From: Phaeodactylibacter xiamenensis
GTDB lineage: Bacteria; Bacteroidota; Bacteroidia; Chitinophagales; Saprospiraceae
Length of the DNA stretch: 64,000 bases
Assembly (NCBI RefSeq): GCF_000759025.1
Contig: NZ_JPOS01000077.1
Coordinates: forward strand, 1 to 64,000
Direction of reading: 5' to 3'
Shown piece after piece: positions 16,307-23,303 of this stretch (position 1 is its first letter; each line of letters begins with the position of its first letter). The notes beneath the pieces were generated by a model that saw nothing but the letters and a program-made list of their open reading frames with translations, did no database searches and was not told the origin of the DNA. The position numbers were made by a program, and so were the translations under genes.

Positions 16307-17530
16307 ATGACAAGACTCACTTTTTTCAGCCTTTTGATGGCGCTTTTGCTCTCCGCCTGCGGGGATAGCAGCGCACCGGAAGCCGCGCAAAAGGATCTTT
16401 CCCAAATGAGCTGGCCCGCGATCGAAGCCAAAGCCAAAGGCGCCACCCTCACCCACATGATGTGGACAGGCGACCCCCTCATCAACGACTACATGCAGAA
16501 CTATGTGAAGCCCGAGGTGAAGGAGCGCTACGGCATCGAGCTCAATATCGTAAGCGGGCAGGGCTCGACCATCGTACAGACGATGATGGCAGAGCTGCAG
16601 GCCGGCAAGACCGAGAGCGAAGTGGATATGATGTGGATCAACGGGGAGACCTTCTATCAGCTGCGGCAGATCAAAGGGCTGCATGGGCCATGGACGGAAC
16701 AGCTGCCTAATGCGCAGTATATTGATCTGGACAATCCCTTTATCGGCGTCGACTTTCAGCAGCCGGTGGACGGGTACGAATGCCCCTGGGGCAACGTGCA
16801 GATGGCCATTATTTACGATACCCTGCGCACGCCCCATCCGCCACAGAACCGGCAGGCGTTGCTGGCTTATGCCAAAAAGCACCCCGGCACCTTTACCATC
16901 GACACCCGTTTTACCGGGCTCACTTTCCTTAAGGCCTTGCTGATTGATATCGCGGGCGGGCAGGAGGCGCTGGCCGGCGACTTCGACGAAACTAAATACG
17001 GGCAGTATGCTCCGCAGTTGTGGGACTACCTGCGCGAGCTTAAACCCTACCTATGGAAGGGAGGGCAGTCCTTCCCGGAAGGCGTAGCGCCCATGCATCA
17101 GATGTTTGCCAACGGCGAGCTGCACTTCACCATGAGCAATAACGACTGCGAAGTGGACAACAAGGTGCTGCAGGGTGTCTTCCTGGAGAGCGCCCGCGGC
17201 TACGTCTGGGAGCCGGGCACCATTCAGAATTCCCATTACCTGGGCATTGCCAAACACTCGGCCAACAAAGCTGCTGCTATGGTGGTCGCTAATTTCATGA
17301 TCTCTCCGGAAGCGCAGTACCGCAAGATGGACCCGGCTATCTGGGGCGACGGCACCGTGCTCAGCTTGGACAAACTGCCCGATGACTGGGCGGCCAAGTT
17401 CAGAAACCTCCCCAACCGGCAGTACGCGCCCGACCGGGAGGCCATTCAGGACAGAGCGCTGATGGAACTGGCACCGGAGTATATGATCCGCCTGGCGGAA
17501 GATTTTCGTAAAGAAATCATAGAAGGCTGA
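16307..17530 (+). CDS. YnjB-like ABC transporter substrate-binding lipoprotein
   Basis: 407 residues from ATG 16307; an in-frame start 99 bp upstream lies inside the previous gene. The signal peptide ends in the lipobox LLSAC with Cys18, so it is a lipoprotein. The mature part resembles solute-binding proteins of the YnjB type (COG4134): MMWINGETFYQLRQIKGLHGPW is close to the family's WINGENF region, and a CPWGNVQMAIIYDT hinge segment follows. It should capture the ligand in the periplasm and deliver it to the two permeases downstream. The stop overlaps the next start by 1 bp. The substrate of YnjBCD is not established. Confidence 0.85.
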   Translation: MTRLTFFSLLMALLLSACGDSSAPEAAQKDLSQMSWPAIEAKAKGATLTHMMWTGDPLINDYMQNYVKPEVKERYGIELNIVSGQGSTIVQTMMAELQAGKTESEVDMMWINGETFYQLRQIKGLHGPWTEQLPNAQYIDLDNPFIGVDFQQPVDGYECPWGNVQMAIIYDTLRTPHPPQNRQALLAYAKKHPGTFTIDTRFTGLTFLKALLIDIAGGQEALAGDFDETKYGQYAPQLWDYLRELKPYLWKGGQSFPEGVAPMHQMFANGELHFTMSNNDCEVDNKVLQGVFLESARGYVWEPGTIQNSHYLGIAKHSANKAAAMVVANFMISPEAQYRKMDPAIWGDGTVLSLDKLPDDWAAKFRNLPNRQYAPDREAIQDRALMELAPEYMIRLAEDFRKEIIEG

Positions 17531-18387
17531 TGCAGCAGCGCTGGGCAGCATACGGGGGCAGAAGCTTGTTTGTCCTGCTTTCGGCCGTGCCGATTGTGGC
17601 GGGGGTGAGCTACGCCCTGCTCTACAGCCTCGGGCTGACGGGCGTCATGGCGGAAGGCTTCACCCTGGCCCACTGGCAGGAGATACTGGGCGATGCGGCG
17701 TTCTGGCGTACCCTGGGCTTCAGCCTGTACGTGGCAGCAGTGAGTATCCTGATTGCGCTGGGACTGTCTCTGGCGCTGGTGCTCCGCTCGCCTCAGGCTT
17801 TCACGAAGGGAGAGCTGTCGTTTTTCATTTACCTGCCGCTGAGTATTCCGGCGATCGTGATGGCTTTTTTCATCTTCCAGCTGCTGGGCAAAGGCGGCTG
17901 GCTGTCGCGGGTGTCGCATCAGCTGGGGCTCATCAGCGCGCTGGAGCAGTTTCCGGACTGGGTGAATGACAATTATGGCATCGGTATCATCGTGGCGCAT
18001 GTGATCATGGCGACGCCCTTTTTCACCATCTTCTTCGCCAATCTGTACCAAAATGAGCGGCTGGGGGAGTACCTCCACCTGGCGGCTACGCTTGGCGCGA
18101 ATGGGCGGCAGCGTGTCTTCCGGGTGGCGGTGCCGGTGCTGCTGCGGCGGGGGCTGGCCACGGTGTTTTTGTACTTCATGTTCGTCATGGGCAGCTACGA
18201 AATCCCACTTTTGGTGGGCAGCCAATCGGTGCAGATGGTATCGGTGCGGACCATTCAGCGGCTGCAGCGTTATAATCTGGGCGATATACCGGAAGCCTAT
18301 GCCATCAGCGTGGCTTATACGGTGCTGGTGGTGGTCCTGCTAAGCGGATTGCTTTGGTACAACCGCAAACAAATGGGCCGCACATGA
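17530..18387 (+). CDS. YnjC-like ABC transporter permease, first subunit
   Basis: 285 residues with about six transmembrane helices and a binding-protein-dependent permease loop (GEYLHLAATLGANGRQRVFRVAVPVL), the EAA motif that docks on the ATPase. Whereas E. coli YnjC is one long fused permease, here the two halves are separate genes, this one and the next. The start is coupled to the binding protein (1-bp overlap) and the end to the second permease (4-bp overlap). Confidence 0.85.
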   Translation: MQQRWAAYGGRSLFVLLSAVPIVAGVSYALLYSLGLTGVMAEGFTLAHWQEILGDAAFWRTLGFSLYVAAVSILIALGLSLALVLRSPQAFTKGELSFFIYLPLSIPAIVMAFFIFQLLGKGGWLSRVSHQLGLISALEQFPDWVNDNYGIGIIVAHVIMATPFFTIFFANLYQNERLGEYLHLAATLGANGRQRVFRVAVPVLLRRGLATVFLYFMFVMGSYEIPLLVGSQSVQMVSVRTIQRLQRYNLGDIPEAYAISVAYTVLVVVLLSGLLWYNRKQMGRT

Positions 18388-19151
18388 GCAGATTCACCAA
18401 AATAGCGCTGATCGGGCTAATCCTTTTCCCCTTTGCCTTCCTGCTGATGCTTTCGGTAGGGCGGCAGTGGCCTTATCCGGCTGTTTTTCCGGAGCAGTGG
18501 TCGCTGGGCAACTGGCAGCTGGTACTGGTCGGCAGTGAAGGCTTAGGCAACAGTGTGCTGCTTTCTGTGTTATTATCGCTAAGTGTGGCTACGCTGTCCA
18601 CGGGGCTGAGTTTCTGGGTGAGCCGGCACATCGCTTACCACCCGAAGCGGGAAGCCTGGCTGAGCCTGGCGTACTTTCCGTACGTCTTTGCGCCGGTCAT
18701 CCTGGCGGCCTGCCTGCAGTTCTTTTTCATAGTGGCCGGGCTGTACGGGACCTTTGGGGGCGTGTTGCTGGCGCAGTTATTCATCACCTTTCCCTACGGC
18801 GTCATTTTCTTCAGCAGCTTCTGGAACGAGCGGCTGCGCAGTATGGAAGAGCTGGTGAAAACGCTGGGGGGCAGTACCCTTCAGGCTTACGCCAAAGTGC
18901 TGGTGCCGGTAGCAAAGGGCGCGCTGATGACCTGCTTTTTTCAGCTGTTCCTCATCTCCTGGTTCGAGTACGGGCTCACCAATCTGATCGGGGTGGGGAA
19001 GGTGCCAACGCTGACGCTGCGGGTCTTTCAGTACGTGAACGAAGCTAATATCTTTCTGGCGGCCCTGGCGAGCTGCCTGCTGATATTGCCACCGGTGGCG
19101 CTATTGTGGCTAAACCGGGCGGTGGTCTTCAGGGAACGTATCGCGCCGTAG
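18384..19151 (+). CDS. YnjC-like ABC transporter permease, second subunit
   Basis: 255 residues from ATG 18384, which overlaps the previous stop in ATGA; an in-frame start 30 bp upstream is less likely. About six transmembrane helices with the EAA loop MEELVKTLGGSTLQAYAKVLVPVAKG. It forms the inner-membrane channel with the preceding permease. Its stop codon lies inside the first of three short direct repeats that fill the gap before the ATPase gene. Confidence 0.85.
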   Translation: MSRFTKIALIGLILFPFAFLLMLSVGRQWPYPAVFPEQWSLGNWQLVLVGSEGLGNSVLLSVLLSLSVATLSTGLSFWVSRHIAYHPKREAWLSLAYFPYVFAPVILAACLQFFFIVAGLYGTFGGVLLAQLFITFPYGVIFFSSFWNERLRSMEELVKTLGGSTLQAYAKVLVPVAKGALMTCFFQLFLISWFEYGLTNLIGVGKVPTLTLRVFQYVNEANIFLAALASCLLILPPVALLWLNRAVVFRERIAP

Positions 19152-19228
19152 GTGCGAAACGTAGGGAACAAAGACGATCGCGCCTTTAGGTGCGAAATGT
19201 AGGTAGATATCGCGCCCTAGGTGCGAAA
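19142..19228 (+). repeat. Three short direct repeats before the ATPase gene
   Basis: The word CGCGCC(n)TAGGTGCGAAA occurs at 19142-19159, 19179-19197 and 19211-19228. The first contains the stop codon of the permease, and the third touches a possible GTG start and an ATG at 19230. Confidence 0.8.
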
Positions 19229-19247
19229 CATGGGTAACAAACAGCCA

Positions 19248-19982
19248 ATGCTGGACATAAAAAACATCAACAAAAAATACAAAGGAGAAGCCGTCCTGCA
19301 GGACCTCAGCTTCACCCTAAAGGCGCACGAAATGCTCAGCATCCTCGGGCGCTCCGGCAGCGGCAAAACCACCCTGCTCAAGGTACTGGCCGGGCTGGAA
19401 ACCGCCGACCGCGGGCAATTGCTGCTTGACGGGCAGGACCTGTCGCCCGTACCTGCCAATCAACGGGGGATTGTGTACCTCTATCAGGAGGCGCTTTTGT
19501 TCCCGCACCTGGACGTGTTTGAGAACGTCGCCTTTGGGCTGCGGCTGCGGCACCGCCCGGAAGCAGAAATCAAGAAAAAAGTAAACGCCCTGCTTCAACG
19601 GCTCGAACTGCCGGAACAAGCCCGCAAAATGCCGGAACAACTGTCGGGCGGGCAGCGGCAGCGCGTAGCCTTCGGGCGGGCGCTGATCATCGAGCCGCGG
19701 GTGCTGCTGCTGGACGAGCCCTTCGGGGCCCTTGATACAGAGACCCGCCGCAGCATGCAGCAACTGCTCAAACGGGTGTCTAAAGACCTCGGGCTGACCG
19801 CTATTTTCGTCACACACGACCTCAAGGAAGCCATGCTCATGGGCGACCGCCTCGGCATGATGCAAGGCGGACAATTAAAAATATACGGCAGCCGCGCCGA
19901 ATTTATCGCGGATGAATCCACCGGTGCCCGGGAAGAGGCACGATTTTGGACAGACCTCCATGATTTAAAATTGACAAAATGA
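19248..19982 (+). CDS. YnjD-like ABC transporter ATPase
   Basis: 244 residues from ATG 19248 (MLDIKNINKKY). Starts at 19221 (GTG) and 19230 (ATG) are also in frame but lie in or next to the third direct repeat. All ABC ATPase motifs are present: Walker A GRSGSGKTT, Q-loop YLYQEALLFPHL, signature LSGGQRQR, Walker B VLLLDEPF and switch His in FVTHD. It energises import through the two permeases. Its stop overlaps the radical SAM gene by 4 bp, a strong sign that the two act together. Confidence 0.9.
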   Translation: MLDIKNINKKYKGEAVLQDLSFTLKAHEMLSILGRSGSGKTTLLKVLAGLETADRGQLLLDGQDLSPVPANQRGIVYLYQEALLFPHLDVFENVAFGLRLRHRPEAEIKKKVNALLQRLELPEQARKMPEQLSGGQRQRVAFGRALIIEPRVLLLDEPFGALDTETRRSMQQLLKRVSKDLGLTAIFVTHDLKEAMLMGDRLGMMQGGQLKIYGSRAEFIADESTGAREEARFWTDLHDLKLTK

Positions 19983-20932
19983 AAGTAGACTTCAATCACT
20001 GCGAATCTTTATACTGGGTCTTTACCCAATTGTGCAACGACGAGTGCGACCACTGCTACAACGATTCCGGCCCTTATGGTGCCCGCATCAGCGAGGAGGA
20101 GTGCATGATGATCATCGATAACCTGCCGGAGCGCATTGACCGCATCATCCTTTCCGGTGGAGAGCCTATTGCGGACCGAAAAAAGCTGTACAACATCCTG
20201 GATGCTTTGCGGGAACGCTACACCGATCAGGGCACCCAAATCATGCTGCAAACCAACGGCGACCTGCTGACCGAAGAAATCCTGGACATCCTCATCGAAA
20301 AGGGCGTGACCCGCTTCGACATCGCGAGCATCGACCGTTTCCACAAAAAAGCTGGCGCCCGGCTGATGGAGCTGGCCGAGCTGTTCGATTCCCGGGGCGT
20401 TAACGGGGAGGACAAAGACCCGCTGGTGGACAAACAAAACTACCTGCACGGCCATCCGCTGAGCTGGGGTGCCTGGGGCGCTACCGATGACATGTGGCTG
20501 GGCGGCAACTGGGCCCGTGGCCGTGCTATGGAAAAAGACATCTGGAAGCGCGACCCGGAGCACAATTTCTGCACCATCCTCTCCGGTGCCCGCAACTTTC
20601 TGGGCGGCTACGAGGATATCCCACAGGAAATCAGCATTCAGCTGTGGCGGATCAATCCCTGCTGCCCGGGCACGAAATTCCCCATGGGCGATGCCCGGAA
20701 GGAAAAAGTAGCTGATGTGCTGGCGCGCATGGCAGAGCATCCCGTTTTCAAAAAGCTCAACGAAGGCGACCCGTGGCGCATGGGCGAGCACCTGGGCGTA
20801 ACGGAGGCCGAAGCCAAAGCCCGCACCCGCGAGCTGGAAAACATCTGTCTGTACTGCGATGCCTTTTTCAACGAGCACCTGCAGGACATGAACCCGGATA
20901 CCTTCGTGGAGTTGCCGGTGGTGAATGCGTAA
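19979..20932 (+). CDS. Radical SAM enzyme coupled to the ABC importer
   Basis: 317 residues. The cluster motif is Cys19-x3-Cys23-x2-Cys26 (TQLCNDECDHCYN), followed by the SAM-binding glycine motif LSGGEP (58-63). Five further cysteines in the C-terminal half (Cys198, Cys228, Cys229, Cys290, Cys293; NPCCPG and CLYCDAFF) could bind an auxiliary Fe-S cluster as in SPASM or twitch enzymes, though spacing does not match a standard SPASM exactly. It performs radical chemistry on an unknown substrate, plausibly the imported compound. No small precursor peptide gene is seen beside it, which argues against a RiPP role. Confidence 0.85.
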   Translation: MKVDFNHCESLYWVFTQLCNDECDHCYNDSGPYGARISEEECMMIIDNLPERIDRIILSGGEPIADRKKLYNILDALRERYTDQGTQIMLQTNGDLLTEEILDILIEKGVTRFDIASIDRFHKKAGARLMELAELFDSRGVNGEDKDPLVDKQNYLHGHPLSWGAWGATDDMWLGGNWARGRAMEKDIWKRDPEHNFCTILSGARNFLGGYEDIPQEISIQLWRINPCCPGTKFPMGDARKEKVADVLARMAEHPVFKKLNEGDPWRMGEHLGVTEAEAKARTRELENICLYCDAFFNEHLQDMNPDTFVELPVVNA

Positions 20933-20976
20933 ACGAACATCTGCTGCCCGCCTGCCTTTCACCAGTAAAAGCAATT

Positions 20977-21618
20977 ATGAAAGTACTGATTATTGGAGCG
21001 AACGGGCAAATCGGCACGCAGCTGGTAGATAAACTTAAAGACAGCCAACACGAGCCGGTGCCCATGGTGCGGAAAGAAGAAGATGTGAATACCTTTAAAG
21101 AAAAGGGGACTAATCCAGTACTAGCCGATCTGGAAAAAGACATTGGACACGCCTTTCAGGGTATAGACGCTGTGGTGTTTACTGCAGGCTCTGGTGCCGA
21201 TACCGGGGAGGAAAAAACCGAACTGGTAGACAAGAAGGGCGCTGTCAAAGCCATTAACGAAGCCAAGTCCAAAGGCATCGACCGGTTCGTTATGGTCAGT
21301 GCATTCGGTGCCGACTTTGAGCCGAAAGAATGGTCCGACTCCATGAAGCACTACTACGAGGCCAAGGCTGCCGCCGACAACCACCTCATTTCCTCCGGGC
21401 TGAACTACACCATCCTCAAGCCGGGCCGCCTGACCAACGACAGCGGGAAGGGTAAGGTAGACATCGGCGAGCGTACGCAGGAGCGTATGGGCGAAATCCC
21501 CCGCGAAGACGTAGCCACCACCATACGGGCAATCCTGGACCGGCCCAATACCTACCGGGCTTCCTATGAGATGCTAGAAGGAGATCAGCCAATAGCGCAG
21601 GCGGTGGAGCGGATTTAG
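20977..21618 (+). CDS. NAD(P)-binding atypical short-chain dehydrogenase (SDR a5-like)
   Basis: 213 residues from ATG 20977; a longer frame that extends into the radical SAM gene is rejected. It starts MKVLIIGANGQIG, the Rossmann GxxGxxG dinucleotide site, and continues DAVVFTAGSG, VMVSAFGAD and NYTILKPGRLTND, as in YhfK/NmrA-like proteins. These bind NAD(P)H and act as reductases, epimerases or redox sensors. It is the last gene in the row, 44 bp after the radical SAM gene, so it may be part of the operon or a housekeeping follower. Confidence 0.85.
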   Translation: MKVLIIGANGQIGTQLVDKLKDSQHEPVPMVRKEEDVNTFKEKGTNPVLADLEKDIGHAFQGIDAVVFTAGSGADTGEEKTELVDKKGAVKAINEAKSKGIDRFVMVSAFGADFEPKEWSDSMKHYYEAKAAADNHLISSGLNYTILKPGRLTNDSGKGKVDIGERTQERMGEIPREDVATTIRAILDRPNTYRASYEMLEGDQPIAQAVERI

Positions 21619-21673
21619 GATAATGCAGAGATTTTAGAAAAGTCCTTATCTTCGGGAAAAGTAATCAACGTTG

Positions 21674-23191
21674 ATGCGGTACTTCAATACTTCAGGTCCG
21701 AATAACCCTCAACAACATTTCACTGTAGAAAGGAAAGCGTTGATTAGAAAAGGCTTTCAGATGGTTCTGCGTGAGCAGTATTTTACCATTTATGGGCCCC
21801 GCCAAACGGGTAAAAGCACCTATTTCCGGCAGTTGGCAGGATTTCTGGAGGAAGAAGGTTATAAAGTCGCGCACACTAATCTGGAAAGCCTGCGGAATGC
21901 TCCCCTGTCCACCTTTCTCGAGATATTTGCCAGCGATCTGGACCGGCAGTGGGGAACGACTCTACCGCAGACAGATATAGCCGGGCTTTTCCACGCCATC
22001 GAACAGCTCAAAGAAGAAAAACTCGTCCTGATTATCGACGAAGTGGAAGGGGTGAATGAAGCCTACTTCGGTGATTTTTTGCATGCCATTCGGCGGGCTT
22101 ACCATTCCAGGCACGCGCATGGGCTGAAGAGTGTCATTCTGGTGGGCGTCACCAATATTCTGGGTGTGGTGAGCGATAATGCTTCTCCGTTCAACATCGC
22201 AGACAACCTGGACATCCCCTATTTTTCAGACGAAGAAGTGCAAAGCCTGCTCCATCAGCATGAGTCGGAAACCGGGCAGCGTTTTGCGGAAGCGACTATT
22301 CGAAAAGTCAGCACCATCACCGCTAATCAACCAGGTCTGGTTAATGGCTTCGCAGCTAAATTGGTGGAGTTTTTTCCGGATCGGCCGGTATTGGATGAGG
22401 CTGCTTATTTGGAGGTGGAGGATTGGTATTTGAGGTTGTCGATTGACAAGAACTTTGAGAATATTCATAACAAGGCAAAAGAGGAGCGGAAATTTGTAGA
22501 AAGGCTTTTATTCACGGAAGACAAAATCCCATTTAAAATTGACCGTCCGAGTATCAAGTACCTGCACACTAATGGCTTGATAAGAAAAGACGAAGATGGA
22601 TTCGTAACCTTCTGGGTGCCTTTTTACAAAAAGCGCCTGTACGATGCCTTCTATCCCTACACCAACGGGGAGCAAAAGCGCATTACCCGCTCTATTTATG
22701 CCCCGGAGTACTTCACCTCTGAGGGCGGATTGCATTTTGAAAAGCTGATCGCTGCCTACAAGGCTTACGTCAAACGCCGTGGTTTTGCCCCTTTCCGGGA
22801 AAAGGACGCCGATGGCAACTATAAATCCATCCGGGAAGCGGCATTGATTTACAGTTTTGAGACCTACATTCACGCTATCGTCGAGGAGCTGGGCGGTAAA
22901 ATTTACCGGGAAGCCGATACTGGCCTTGGTAAAAGCGATATGATTATCAATATCCGGGGGCAGGAATTTGTCATTGAGACGAAGGTCTACTACAGCCCAG
23001 GAAAGTTTGAATCCGGCAAACGGCAACTCGCCTACTACTGTCAAAGCCTCGGCCTCACCACCGGGCTGTACCTGGTCTTTTGCCCCAATAATATTGCCTA
23101 CCCGGACATTGTGCGCGAGGGGCAGGAAGACTTCGACGGCACGACCATTAAGGCTTACATTATCCCGTACGATGAGGAGCGCTGGGATTGA
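21674..23191 (+). CDS. AAA-like ATPase fused to a PD-(D/E)XK nuclease domain
   Basis: 505 residues from ATG 21674, one codon after an in-frame TTG. Walker A GPRQTGKST at 41-49 and Walker B LVLIIDEVEG with Asp122/Glu123 make an ATPase of the AAA-like/STAND group. The C-terminal part has a nuclease core with Asp422 and Glu435-x-Lys437 (SDMIIN...EFVIETKVYY), followed by a Gln/Tyr helix (RQLAYYCQ). Such fusions are common in Bacteroidota, usually as orphan genes of unknown role. A part in DNA processing or defence is only a guess. A weak -7-like TATCTTCG lies upstream. Confidence 0.8.
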   Translation: MRYFNTSGPNNPQQHFTVERKALIRKGFQMVLREQYFTIYGPRQTGKSTYFRQLAGFLEEEGYKVAHTNLESLRNAPLSTFLEIFASDLDRQWGTTLPQTDIAGLFHAIEQLKEEKLVLIIDEVEGVNEAYFGDFLHAIRRAYHSRHAHGLKSVILVGVTNILGVVSDNASPFNIADNLDIPYFSDEEVQSLLHQHESETGQRFAEATIRKVSTITANQPGLVNGFAAKLVEFFPDRPVLDEAAYLEVEDWYLRLSIDKNFENIHNKAKEERKFVERLLFTEDKIPFKIDRPSIKYLHTNGLIRKDEDGFVTFWVPFYKKRLYDAFYPYTNGEQKRITRSIYAPEYFTSEGGLHFEKLIAAYKAYVKRRGFAPFREKDADGNYKSIREAALIYSFETYIHAIVEELGGKIYREADTGLGKSDMIINIRGQEFVIETKVYYSPGKFESGKRQLAYYCQSLGLTTGLYLVFCPNNIAYPDIVREGQEDFDGTTIKAYIIPYDEERWD

Positions 23192-23236
23192 GGCCGTGTT
23201 GGGATTGCTCTTCAAAACTGATTTTCCGACAGCGTC

Positions 23237-23270
23237 AAAAAAAACGGACCGCATATTGCTATACGGTCCG
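23237..23270 (-). terminator. Rho-independent terminator of the DUF1800/DUF1501/T9SS operon
   Basis: Read on the minus strand: stem CGGACCG closed by CGGTCCG, extended by four inner pairs (one G-T) to a GCAA tetraloop, then eight T. It lies 34 bp after the T9SS gene's stop. Confidence 0.88.
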
Positions 23271-23303
23271 GGGGTTCAGTTGAAATAAGGGGGAATAATC
23301 TCT

